Below, one piece after another: positions 8,519-17,163 of a DNA stretch of 32,885 nt; the first letter of the stretch is position 1, and each line of letters starts with the position of its first letter. The notes under the pieces are model-generated. The model saw only the letters and a program-made list of their open reading frames with translations. It ran no database searches and was not told the DNA's origin. The stretch is from Pseudomonadota bacterium (GTDB lineage Bacteria > Pseudomonadota > Alphaproteobacteria > Kiloniellales > J153), in assembly GCA_022572685.1 (NCBI GenBank), contig JACZVL010000011.1, positions 1 through 32,885 of the forward strand, read 5' to 3'. The translations under genes were made by a program, and so were the position numbers.

Positions 8519-9187
8519 ATGGAAATCGACATCTTTTCCGACACCATCTGTCCCTGGTGCTTCATCGGCAAGCGGCGCCTGGAGCGGGCGCTGGCCGAGC
8601 GCCCGCAGCCGAACCTGACGATCCGCTGGCGCACCTTCCAGCTCAACCCGAACATGCCGGAGGGCGGCATGGACCGGAAGCGCTATCTCGAGGTCAAGTT
8701 CGGCGGCCCGGTCAACGCCCAGGCGGTCTACGACCAGGTCCGCGCCGCCGGCGAGAGCGAGGGCATCGATTTTGCCTTCGAAGAGATGCGCCGCACGCCC
8801 AACACCATCGCCTCGCACCGGCTGATCCGTTACGCCGCCGGGGCCACCGAGGCCACCGGGGGGCCCGGGCGCCAGGACGCGGTGGTGCAGGCGCTGTTCG
8901 ACGCCTACTTCCTGCGCGGCGAGGACATCGGCGACTTGGACGTGCTGACCGCCGCCGCCGAAACCGGCGGCCTCGACGCCGCGGCGGCCCGCGCCTTCCT
9001 GGAGGGCGATGCCGAGGACGACGAAGTCCGCGCCGAGGACCGGAGCGCGCGCCAGGCCGGCATCAGCGGCGTGCCCTGCTTCATTTTCAACGGCCGCCAC
9101 ACCCTCGCCGGCGCCCACCCGCCCGAGGTCCTGCACCGGCTCTTCGATCTGGCGATGCAGGAAGAAGTGGCCGAAGCCGAGGCCTGA
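8519..9187 (+). CDS. DsbA family oxidoreductase (FrnE/2-hydroxychromene-2-carboxylate isomerase-like)
   Basis: MEIDIFSDTICPWCFIGKRRLERAL with CPWC; GISGVPCFIFNGRHTLAGAHPPEVL; GGGAG upstream of ATG 8519. Confidence 0.87.
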   Translation: MEIDIFSDTICPWCFIGKRRLERALAERPQPNLTIRWRTFQLNPNMPEGGMDRKRYLEVKFGGPVNAQAVYDQVRAAGESEGIDFAFEEMRRTPNTIASHRLIRYAAGATEATGGPGRQDAVVQALFDAYFLRGEDIGDLDVLTAAAETGGLDAAAARAFLEGDAEDDEVRAEDRSARQAGISGVPCFIFNGRHTLAGAHPPEVLHRLFDLAMQEEVAEAEA

Positions 9188-9189
9188 AG

Positions 9190-9245
9190 CGCCCTCACCC
9201 TCCCGCTGACGCGGGTCCCTCCCTCTCCCGCAAGCGGGCGAGGGT
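9190..9245. repeat. REP-like intergenic repeat, copy A
   Basis: cgccctcaccctcccgctgacgcgggtccctccctctcccgcaagcgggcgaggg; contains hairpin ccctctcccgc-aa-gcgggcgaggg; near-identical to copy B. Confidence 0.72.
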
Positions 9246-9261
9246 AAGTTGATTGGTCCGA

Positions 9262-9312
9262 CCGAAAAGATGGGTAATACTTTGGACCGGCGACATGGGT
9301 AACACTTTTTGC
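9262..9312. mobile_element. Possible terminal remnant of an IS481-like insertion sequence
   Basis: Reverse complement reads gtgttacccatgtcgccggtcc...gtattacccatcttttcggtcg: two direct GTRTTACCCAT..CGGTC boxes, as I recall at IS481-type ends; no transposase in window. Confidence 0.35.
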
Positions 9313-10506
9313 TCATCCCCGAACTGGTTTGCGCCGCGAGGATAGCGCGAAGGCGGCTAGCGAAAGCGTTGCGGCGGCAATCATGAATCCGATCATGGGA
9401 TAAGGCGTTCCATTCTGCCACATGCCGGCCAATTGGGCGAAAAGGGCGGCGACCAGCATCTGCAGGAATCCCACCAATCCCGAGGCCGCGCCTGCGACCC
9501 GCGGATCGACCGAGATTGCGCCGGCTATGGCGTTGGGCATCGATATGCCATTGCCCAGTCCCAGCAGGACGACGGGCCCGAACAGGGACCAGGGGACCCA
9601 GCCGAATGTCAGAAGGCAGACCAAGCTCAGAAACGTGCCCAAGACAGCCAGGCCGCTGCCCAAATAGACCATGCGTTCGACGCCGACACGCTCGGAAATC
9701 CGGCCGGCGATGAAGTTTCCGATCATGAACGCGAATGAGATAGCAATGAAGAAAACACCGTACATACTGGCCGGACGACCCATTACAACGATGACGACGT
9801 AGGGCGCCGCCGCCGCGAAGGCGAAGAATGTGGCGATGGCAAAGGAGCTTTGAAGGGCAAAACCTCGGAATTCCGGGTTCCGCAGCAGTTGGGCGAAGAC
9901 GACGATCATGTTGCGAACGCCGGCGAAGGATTCCCGCTCGTCATGGGTCTCGGGCAGGCGCGCGACCACCAGCGAAGTCACCAGGATGCCGGCCAGACCG
10001 ACAAAAGCAAAATTGGCCCGCCAGCCGAAGTAATCGTTGATGACTCCGCCGATCGCGGGAGCCAGCATGGGGGCGATCACCATGGCGGTCGTGACATAGG
10101 CGATCATGCTGGCGGCCCGCTCGCGGCCGTAAATATCGCGAATGATGGTCCGGGTCAGCACCAGACCCGCGGCGCCGCCGACGGCCTGAATGGTTCGGCC
10201 GACGACCAGAGTGGTGATATCGGGCGCGAGGGCGCCCACCAGGCTGCCGACCAGGAACAGGGCCAAGCCAAGAATGAGCAGGGGCCGTCGTCCGAAGCGA
10301 TCCGACAAGGGTCCATAAACGAGCATGGAAAAGGATATCGCGACCATGGACAGGCTGAGTACCAATTGGGCCGTGGCGGCGGAGACACCCAAATCGGACT
10401 GGATCAATGGTAGCGATGGCAGAAAAATCTGCATCGCCAAGGGTCCGAGCGCTGTGGCGGCGACCAGGGTGACGAGAAACAGCCGGGGTTTGATGATTTC
10501 CTGCAC
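9313..10506 (-). CDS. Bcr/CflA-type multidrug efflux MFS transporter
   Basis: 12-TM pattern; FLPSLPLIQSDLGVSAATAQLVLSLSMVAIS, GPLSDRFGRRPLLILGLALF, LTRTIIRDIYGRERAASMIAYVTTAMVIAPMLAPAIGGVI. Confidence 0.9.
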   Translation of the reverse strand: MQEIIKPRLFLVTLVAATALGPLAMQIFLPSLPLIQSDLGVSAATAQLVLSLSMVAISFSMLVYGPLSDRFGRRPLLILGLALFLVGSLVGALAPDITTLVVGRTIQAVGGAAGLVLTRTIIRDIYGRERAASMIAYVTTAMVIAPMLAPAIGGVINDYFGWRANFAFVGLAGILVTSLVVARLPETHDERESFAGVRNMIVVFAQLLRNPEFRGFALQSSFAIATFFAFAAAAPYVVIVVMGRPASMYGVFFIAISFAFMIGNFIAGRISERVGVERMVYLGSGLAVLGTFLSLVCLLTFGWVPWSLFGPVVLLGLGNGISMPNAIAGAISVDPRVAGAASGLVGFLQMLVAALFAQLAGMWQNGTPYPMIGFMIAAATLSLAAFALSSRRKPVRG

Positions 10507-10642
10507 GCGACGATCCGATTCGATAGCGGCTCATTCGCGCATCCGCGAGCGCGAGAATTTCCAGGTCGCACCCCTTCGCCAAAGTCTAGGGTTGGTGGGT
10601 AGCCCTGTCCATCCACGCCAAATGCCGGCGTGCCTTCAACCG

Positions 10643-10696
10643 CCGGCGCCCGCCACCTTGGCCAATTCGTCGAGCAGTCTTCGGACGCCGAGGCCT
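10643..10696 (-). pseudogene. Short duplicated remnant of the mfd 3' end
   Basis: Minus strand encodes LGVRRLLDELAKVAGAGG*, matching the Mfd C-terminus LRGVRRLLDELVKVAG* encoded at 11176-11226. Confidence 0.68.
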
Positions 10697-10701
10697 GAGA
10701 A

Positions 10702-10757
10702 CCGCCCTCACCCTCCCGCTGGCGCGGGCCCCTCCCTCTCCCGCAGGCTGGCGAGGG
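10702..10757. repeat. REP-like intergenic repeat, copy B
   Basis: ccgccctcaccctcccgctggcgcgggcccctccctctcccgcaggctggcgaggg; same orientation as copy A with few differences. Confidence 0.72.
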
Positions 10758-10791
10758 GCAGTTGGTTCTCCCTCTCCCCCCGGCGCGAGGC

Positions 10792-11052
10792 TTATTGGTT
10801 CATTTTCTCTTTGACGTCGTCGAGGATACGGATCGACTGGCCCATTTTGCTCATGTCGCCCTGCTGATGCGCTTCCTCGTGCATCAACGTGCCCAGACTG
10901 AGCTGCTCCAGCAGTGCGCCGAGGCGTTCGGACGGCAGGGTCGAGGACTGGAGCTGCTCGTTCACCTGGGGAAATTCCGTGGTGCCGCGGCAGGCGAGCG
11001 CCGATCCCGAAATCAGGACCAGGAAAACACCGGTTAGCACAAATAACCTCAT
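10792..11052 (-). CDS. Small secreted hypothetical protein
   Basis: MRLFVLTGVFLVLISGSALACRGTT signal peptide; ATG at 11052 preceded by ggagaacggacc. Confidence 0.6.
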   Translation of the reverse strand: MRLFVLTGVFLVLISGSALACRGTTEFPQVNEQLQSSTLPSERLGALLEQLSLGTLMHEEAHQQGDMSKMGQSIRILDDVKEKMNQ

Positions 11053-11175
11053 GGTCCGTTCTCCTTCTTGTTGGTGACCAGCGCATCGCGACGACGGCAC
11101 GCCGGGCCACCGGTGAGCTTTATCGCGTACCCGCAAATTTAGCACAAGACGCGGGGCGCGCCGAGGCCCGAATCC

Positions 11176-14100
11176 CTACCCCGCCACCTTGACCAGCTCG
11201 TCGAGCAGTCTTCTCACGCCGCGCAGGCGGGCGGGGGGGTCGTCCCACTGGCGCTGGTAGACCAGCTTGTGGTCGGGGCGCAGCTTGACCGCGCCGCCCT
11301 GGCGGCCCCCCTGGCGACCGATATAGGCGACCAGCTCGGCGGGTTTGGCGAATTGGTTCTTATGGAACGAGATCACCGCGCCCTTGGGCCCGGCGTCGAC
11401 CTTGTCGACGCCTGCGGCGCGGCACAGGCGCTTGATCGCGATCACCTGAAGCAGGTTCTCGACCTCCTCGGGCAGCGGCCCGAAGCGGTCGATCAGCTCG
11501 GCGGCGAAACCCTCGATCTCGGCCTTGTCGACCAGGGTCGAGAGCCGCCGGTAGAGGCCGAGCCGGACGCCCAAATCGGCGACGTAGTGTTCCGGGATCA
11601 TGATCGCGGTGCCGATGTTGATCTGGGGCGTGAAGGCCTCTTTCGGAGCCTCGACGTCCCGGCCGCCCTCGCGCGCCCGCGCCACCGCCTCCTCGAGCAT
11701 CTGCTGGTAGAGCTCGATGCCGACCTCGCGGATGTGGCCGGACTGTTCCTCGCCGAGCAGGTTGCCGGCGCCGCGGATATCGAGATCGTGGCTGGCCAGG
11801 GTGAAGCCCGCGCCCAGGCTGTCGAGGGTCTGCATCACGCCCAGGCGCTTTTCGGCGGCCGGGCTCAGCAGCCGCCCCGGCGGCAGGGTCAGATAGGCGT
11901 AGCCGCGCAGCTTGGCGCGGCCGATGCGCCCGCGCAGTTGATAGAGCTGGGACAGGCCGAAGTTGTCCGAGCGGTGCACGATCAGGGTGTTGGCGTTCGG
12001 GATGTCGAGCCCGGACTCGATGATGTTGGTGCACAGCAGCAGATCGAAGCGGCGGTCGTAGAAGCCGCTCATGGTGTCCTCGAGCGCGCGCGGCGTCATC
12101 TGCCCGTGGGCGACCCCGAGCTTGATCTCGGGCACCAGTTTGCGCAGGCGCTCCTCGAGCTCCGGCAGATCGGCGACCCGCGGGCAGACGTAGAAGATCT
12201 GGCCGCCACGGAAATGCTCGCGCAGGATCGCCTCGCGCACCACCACAGGATCGTAGGGCAGCACGAAGGTGCGCACCGCCAGGCGGTCGATCGGCGGGGT
12301 CGCGATCATGCTCATGTCCTTGACCCCGGACATGGCGAGCTGGAGGGTGCGCGGGATCGGCGTGGCGCTGAGGGTCAGCACGTGGACGCCTTGGCGCAGG
12401 GATTTGAGCCGCTCCTTCTGCTTGACGCCGAAGTGCTGCTCCTCGTCGACCACCAGCAGGCCGAGATCGCGGAACTCGATCGACTTGCCGAGCAGCGCGT
12501 GGGTGCCGATCACGATGTCGAGCCGGCCGTCCTTGAGCCCGGCCTTGGTCTCGGCGCTTTCGCGGGGGCCGACCAGGCGCGAGATCTGGCCGATGTTCAC
12601 CGGCAGCCCGGCGAAGCGCTCCTTGAAGGTCATGGCGTGCTGGCGGCAGAGCAGCGTGGTCGGCACCACGACGGCGACCTGCTTGCCCTCCATGACCGCG
12701 ACGAAGGCGGCCCGGAGCGCGACTTCGGTCTTGCCGAAGCCGACGTCGCCGCAGATCAGCCGGTCCATGGGCCGGCCGGCGGCCAGGTCCTCCAGGGTGT
12801 CCTCGATGGCGCGCTCCTGGTCCTCGGTCTCCGGATAGGGAAAGCGGGCGGCGAATTCGTCGTACAGGCCGGGCGGCGACTCGAGCACGTCGGCCGTCTG
12901 CATGGCGCGCGCCGCGGCCAGCTTGATCAATTCGTCGGCGATGTTCTTCAGGCGCCGCTTGACCCGGGCCTTGCGCGCCTGCCAGCCGGCGCCGCCCAGG
13001 CGGTCGAGCTCGACCTCCGCGTCCTCGGAGCCGAAGCGCGACAGCACCTCGATGTTCTCGGCCGGCACGAACAGCCGGTCGCCGCCCTGGTACAGCACCT
13101 TGAGGCAGTCGTGGGGGGCGCCGTGCACGTCGAGCGCCACCAGCCCGTCGTAGCGGCCGATGCCGTGCTCCAGATGGACCACGTAGTCGCCCGCGTGCAG
13201 CGCCGAGACCTCGGTCAGGAAATCCTCGGCGCGGCGCCGCCGGCGCGGCGGCCGGGCGATGCGCTCGCCCAGGATGTCTTGTTCGGTGATGATGCTGAGC
13301 CCGGGCGCGCCGAAGCCGCGCTCGATCTCCAGCGTGGTCAGGCCCGCGGTCCCGGCCGGCAGCGCCTGGGCCTCGGCCCAGGTGTCGAGCGGCGCCAGCG
13401 GCGGCAGGCCGTGCTCCTGCAGCAGCGCGCCCAGGCGGTCGCGGGTGCCGGCGCTGTAGCCGACCACCAGGACCCGGCGTCCGGCCGCCTGCTCGGCGGC
13501 GATATGGGCGTCGACCGCGTCGAACAGGTTGGTCTCGGTGCTGGTCCGCGCCTCGGCGAAGTCGCGGCCGCGCCGGCCCTGGGCGTCGAACACCCGCTCC
13601 AGGTGCTCCGGCGCGTCGAATGGCGAGATTTGGCCGACCGCGCGGCCGGCCAATGCGGCATCCCAGTCCGCCGCGTCGAGATAAAGCGCCTCGGGCGCGA
13701 GCGGCTTGTAGACCCAGCCGCCGGCCGCGCCGCTGCCCTCCAGGTCCTGGCGGGCGCGGTAGTAGTCGGCGATGGTTTCCAGCCGCGCGCCGCGCGCCTC
13801 CTCGGCCTGATGGTCGAGGGTGACCGCGGTTCCAGTCCCGGCGGGCAGGTAGTCGAACAGGGTATCCAGGCGCTGGTGGAACAGCGGCAGCCAGTGCTCC
13901 ATGCCCGGGTGCAGGCGCCCGGCGCTGACCGCCTCGTAGAGCGGGTCCGCGCCGCGCACCGCGCCGAAGGCGCGCAGGTAGCCGGCGCGGAACCGCTCGA
14001 TCGACTCGGGCTCCAGGATCACCTCGTTGACCGGCTTGAGCAGGAGCGAGTCCGTGGTGCCGCTGCTGCGCTGGGTGAGCGGGTCGAAGCGGCGGATGCT

Positions 14101-14703
14101 TTCGAGCTCGTCGCCGAAGAAGTCGAGGCGCAGCGGCAGCTCCTCGCCCGGCGGGAAGACGTCGACGATGCTGCCGCGCAGGGCGTACTCGCCGGGCTCG
14201 CCCACGGTTTCGGCGCGCAGGTAACCGTTGCGCGCGAAGTAGCCGGTCAGCGCCTCCTGCGCGAGCCGCGCGCCCGGGGCCGCCGCCAGCACCCGCCCCG
14301 CCAGCGCCGAGGCCGGCGGCACCCGTTGCAGCAGCGCGTTGACCGTGGTGATGACCACGCGCGGGGCCTGGCGCGCGCCGTCCTCCGCCAAGCGGCCCCC
14401 GTCTTCCGCCAAGCGGCTAAGCGTGTCGATGCGCCGGGCCAGGATGTCGCGGTGCGGGCCGACCCGGTCGTAGGGCAGGCAGTCCCAGGCCGGGAACGTC
14501 AGCACCTCGGTCTCCGGCGCGAAGAAGCCCAGCGCCGCCTCGAGCCGCGCCATGCGCGCGTCGTCGCGGGCGACGTGGAGCAGCGGGGCCGGCGCCCGCG
14601 CGACCGCGAGGCCGGCCAGCAGCAGGGCGTCCAGGCCCTCGGGCGCGTTGGCGATCAGCGTCCGGCCGGGGCGCTCCAGGCGTTCGGCGAGCGTTTCGGT
14701 CAT
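11176..14703 (-). CDS. mfd: Transcription-repair coupling factor Mfd
   Basis: 1175 aa; DYVVHLEHGIGRYDGL (RID), GDVGFGKTEVALRAAFVA (Walker A), [48 protein letters not shown]. Confidence 0.98.
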   Translation of the reverse strand: MTETLAERLERPGRTLIANAPEGLDALLLAGLAVARAPAPLLHVARDDARMARLEAALGFFAPETEVLTFPAWDCLPYDRVGPHRDILARRIDTLSRLAEDGGRLAEDGARQAPRVVITTVNALLQRVPPASALAGRVLAAAPGARLAQEALTGYFARNGYLRAETVGEPGEYALRGSIVDVFPPGEELPLRLDFFGDELESIRRFDPLTQRSSGTTDSLLLKPVNEVILEPESIERFRAGYLRAFGAVRGADPLYEAVSAGRLHPGMEHWLPLFHQRLDTLFDYLPAGTGTAVTLDHQAEEARGARLETIADYYRARQDLEGSGAAGGWVYKPLAPEALYLDAADWDAALAGRAVGQISPFDAPEHLERVFDAQGRRGRDFAEARTSTETNLFDAVDAHIAAEQAAGRRVLVVGYSAGTRDRLGALLQEHGLPPLAPLDTWAEAQALPAGTAGLTTLEIERGFGAPGLSIITEQDILGERIARPPRRRRRAEDFLTEVSALHAGDYVVHLEHGIGRYDGLVALDVHGAPHDCLKVLYQGGDRLFVPAENIEVLSRFGSEDAEVELDRLGGAGWQARKARVKRRLKNIADELIKLAAARAMQTADVLESPPGLYDEFAARFPYPETEDQERAIEDTLEDLAAGRPMDRLICGDVGFGKTEVALRAAFVAVMEGKQVAVVVPTTLLCRQHAMTFKERFAGLPVNIGQISRLVGPRESAETKAGLKDGRLDIVIGTHALLGKSIEFRDLGLLVVDEEQHFGVKQKERLKSLRQGVHVLTLSATPIPRTLQLAMSGVKDMSMIATPPIDRLAVRTFVLPYDPVVVREAILREHFRGGQIFYVCPRVADLPELEERLRKLVPEIKLGVAHGQMTPRALEDTMSGFYDRRFDLLLCTNIIESGLDIPNANTLIVHRSDNFGLSQLYQLRGRIGRAKLRGYAYLTLPPGRLLSPAAEKRLGVMQTLDSLGAGFTLASHDLDIRGAGNLLGEEQSGHIREVGIELYQQMLEEAVARAREGGRDVEAPKEAFTPQINIGTAIMIPEHYVADLGVRLGLYRRLSTLVDKAEIEGFAAELIDRFGPLPEEVENLLQVIAIKRLCRAAGVDKVDAGPKGAVISFHKNQFAKPAELVAYIGRQGGRQGGAVKLRPDHKLVYQRQWDDPPARLRGVRRLLDELVKVAG

Positions 14704-14981
14704 GGGCGTCGAGTCAGGGGGCGCAGGGTGAAATCTCTAAGTAACTGCAAGATGTCGGTGTCCAGCTCCGGTGGCGGGGCGTCCTGGCCGATGACCCAGG
14801 CGTAGACCAGCGGCGAAGGGGCCTCGAGCAAGGCTTCGAAGCGGTCGACCTGCCCCGCATCCAGGGCGTCCAGCCGCTCCGCGGCGAAGCGGCCGAGCAA
14901 CAGGTCGAGCTCCTTGGTGCCGCGGTGCTGGCTGCGGTACTTCAGGCGCTTGCGGCGAATCTCGAGGCTTTCGGAGGTCAC
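14700..14981 (-). CDS. sdhE: FAD assembly factor SdhE
   Basis: 93 aa; RRKRLKYRSQHRGTKELDLLLGRFA (RGxxE motif), EAPSPLVYAWVIGQ; TGA overlaps mfd ATG. Confidence 0.92.
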   Translation of the reverse strand: MTSESLEIRRKRLKYRSQHRGTKELDLLLGRFAAERLDALDAGQVDRFEALLEAPSPLVYAWVIGQDAPPPELDTDILQLLRDFTLRPLTRRP

Positions 14982-15066
14982 GGGCGGATTATCACAGGCT
15001 CTTGGGTTCGGGCTAGGGTATAAAGCGTCAAGCGCCGTCTGTCAGTGGCTGTCCCGGGAAAAAGCC

Positions 15067-17148
15067 TTGCGACCCGAGATTCTGTTTCCCCTCTTCGCTC
15101 CGGTCACCAGCCTGCCCGGCGTCGGGCCGCGCAGCGCGAAATCGATCGAGGCCCTGGCCGGTCCGCAGGTGGTCGACCTCTGCTGGCACCTGCCCAGCGG
15201 CGTGATCGACCGCCGCTACGCGCCCAAGATCGCCGAGGCGGAGCCGGACCGGGTCGCGACCCTGATCCTCCGCGTGGGCCAGCACCTGGCGCCGCGCAAC
15301 CCGCGCCAGCCCTACCGGGTCGCCTGCTTCGACGACAGCGGCGAGATCTCCCTGGTGTTCTTCCACGCCCATGCGGACTACCTGACCAAGGTGCTGCCCG
15401 AGGGCGAGACGCGGGTGGTCAGCGGCAGGCTCGAGCGCTTCGGCGGGCGGCTGCAGATGACCCACCCCGATCACATCGGCCCGCTCGAGGAGCTGGCGCG
15501 GATGAAGCGCGTGGAGCCGGTCTATCCGCTGACCGGGGGGCTGACCCTCAAGCCGCTCGGCAAGGCGATCCGCGCCGCCCTCGAACGCGCGCCGGAGCCG
15601 CCGGAATGGCTCGATGCGGCGCTGGTGACGCGCGAGCGCTGGCCGGCCTGGCGCGCCGCGCTCGGCGCCGCCCACGCGCCCGAGGGACCGGAGGCGCTGT
15701 CGCCCCTGACCCCGGCGCGCCGGCGCCTGGCCTATGACGAGCTGCTGGCCAACCAGCTGGCGCTGGCCCTGATGCGCCACCACCAGCGCAGCCAGCACGG
15801 CCGGGCGCTGCGCGGCGACGGCCGGCTCTGCGACAAGGTGATCGCCGCCCTGCCTTTCGAGCTGACCGCCTCCCAGCGCCAGACCTGGTCCGAGATCGCC
15901 GCCGACATGGCCAGCGAGGCGCGCATGCTGCGCCTGCTCCAGGGCGACGTCGGCAGCGGCAAGACCGTGGTCGCCCTGCTCGCCATGCTGGGCGCCGTCG
16001 AGGCCGGCGCCCAGGCCGCGATCATGGCGCCGACCGAGATCCTGGCGCGCCAGCATTTCCATACCCTGGCGCCGCTGGCCCAGGCGGCGGGCGTCGGCAT
16101 CGAGCTGCTGACCGGGCGCGACAAGGGCAAGGCGCGGGAGGCGGCGTTGCAACGCCTGGGATGCGGCGAATCGGCGCTGGCGGTCGGCACCCATGCCCTG
16201 TTCCAGCAGGAGGTCGAATTCCACGATCTCGCGCTCGTGGTCATCGACGAGCAGCACCGCTTCGGGGTGCACCAGCGCCTGACGCTGGCCTCCAAGGGCC
16301 GGGCGGTGGATGTCCTGGTGATGACCGCGACCCCGATCCCGCGCACCCTGGTGCTGACCTCCTACGGCGACATGGAGGTGTCGCGCCTGACCGAGAAGCC
16401 GGCCGGGCGCCAGCCGATCGACACCCGGGTCATGCCGCTCGAGCGCCTGCATGACGTGATCGAGGGCGTCGCCCGCGCGCTCGACGGCGGGGCAAAGGCC
16501 TATTGGGTCTGTCCGCTGGTCGAGGAATCCGAGGTCAGCGACCTGGCCGCGGCCGAGGCGCGCGCCGAGGAACTCAAGCAGCGCTTCGGCGCCCGGGTCG
16601 GGCTGGTGCACGGGCGCATGAAGGGCAAGGACAAGGACGCGGTCATGAAGGCCTTCGCCGAGGGCCCGCTCGCGCTCCTGGTCGCGACCACGGTGATCGA
16701 GGTCGGAGTCGACGTGCCAGCCGCCAGCATCATGGTGATCGAGCACGCCGAGCGTTTCGGGCTGGCGCAGCTACACCAGTTGCGCGGGCGCATCGGCCGC
16801 GGCGCGGCGCGCTCGACCTGCCTGCTGCTCTACCAGAGCCCCTTGGGCGAGACCGCGCGGGCGCGCATCCAAATCCTGCGCGAGACCGACGATGGCTTCC
16901 GCATCGCCGAGGAGGACCTGCGGCTGCGGGGCGCCGGCGAGCTCCTGGGCACGCGCCAGAGCGGCTTTCCCGAGTTCCGCCTGGCCGACCTCGCGGTTCA
17001 CGGCGAGCTCCTGGCGCTGGCGCGCGACGATGCCCGGCTGATCCTCGGCACCGACCCGGATTTGACCGGCCCGCGCGGGCCTGCGCTGCGCGTGCTGCTC
17101 TACCTGTTCGAACGCGACGCGGCGGTCAAGTACCTGCGTTCGGGATGA
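15067..17148 (+). CDS. recG: ATP-dependent DNA helicase RecG (probable TTG start)
   Basis: [15 protein letters not shown] wedge domain; [71 protein letters not shown]. Confidence 0.95.
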   Translation: MRPEILFPLFAPVTSLPGVGPRSAKSIEALAGPQVVDLCWHLPSGVIDRRYAPKIAEAEPDRVATLILRVGQHLAPRNPRQPYRVACFDDSGEISLVFFHAHADYLTKVLPEGETRVVSGRLERFGGRLQMTHPDHIGPLEELARMKRVEPVYPLTGGLTLKPLGKAIRAALERAPEPPEWLDAALVTRERWPAWRAALGAAHAPEGPEALSPLTPARRRLAYDELLANQLALALMRHHQRSQHGRALRGDGRLCDKVIAALPFELTASQRQTWSEIAADMASEARMLRLLQGDVGSGKTVVALLAMLGAVEAGAQAAIMAPTEILARQHFHTLAPLAQAAGVGIELLTGRDKGKAREAALQRLGCGESALAVGTHALFQQEVEFHDLALVVIDEQHRFGVHQRLTLASKGRAVDVLVMTATPIPRTLVLTSYGDMEVSRLTEKPAGRQPIDTRVMPLERLHDVIEGVARALDGGAKAYWVCPLVEESEVSDLAAAEARAEELKQRFGARVGLVHGRMKGKDKDAVMKAFAEGPLALLVATTVIEVGVDVPAASIMVIEHAERFGLAQLHQLRGRIGRGAARSTCLLLYQSPLGETARARIQILRETDDGFRIAEEDLRLRGAGELLGTRQSGFPEFRLADLAVHGELLALARDDARLILGTDPDLTGPRGPALRVLLYLFERDAAVKYLRSG

Positions 17149-17163
17149 ATGAAATCGCCGCGC

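Noticed and set aside
11269-14805. 1178-aa plus-strand ORF
   Set aside because: Exact antisense shadow of mfd; low-complexity translation typical of high-GC codon bias; Mfd motifs are on the minus strand.
15028-16746. 572-aa minus-strand ORF
   Set aside because: Antisense shadow of recG with no recognisable domains.
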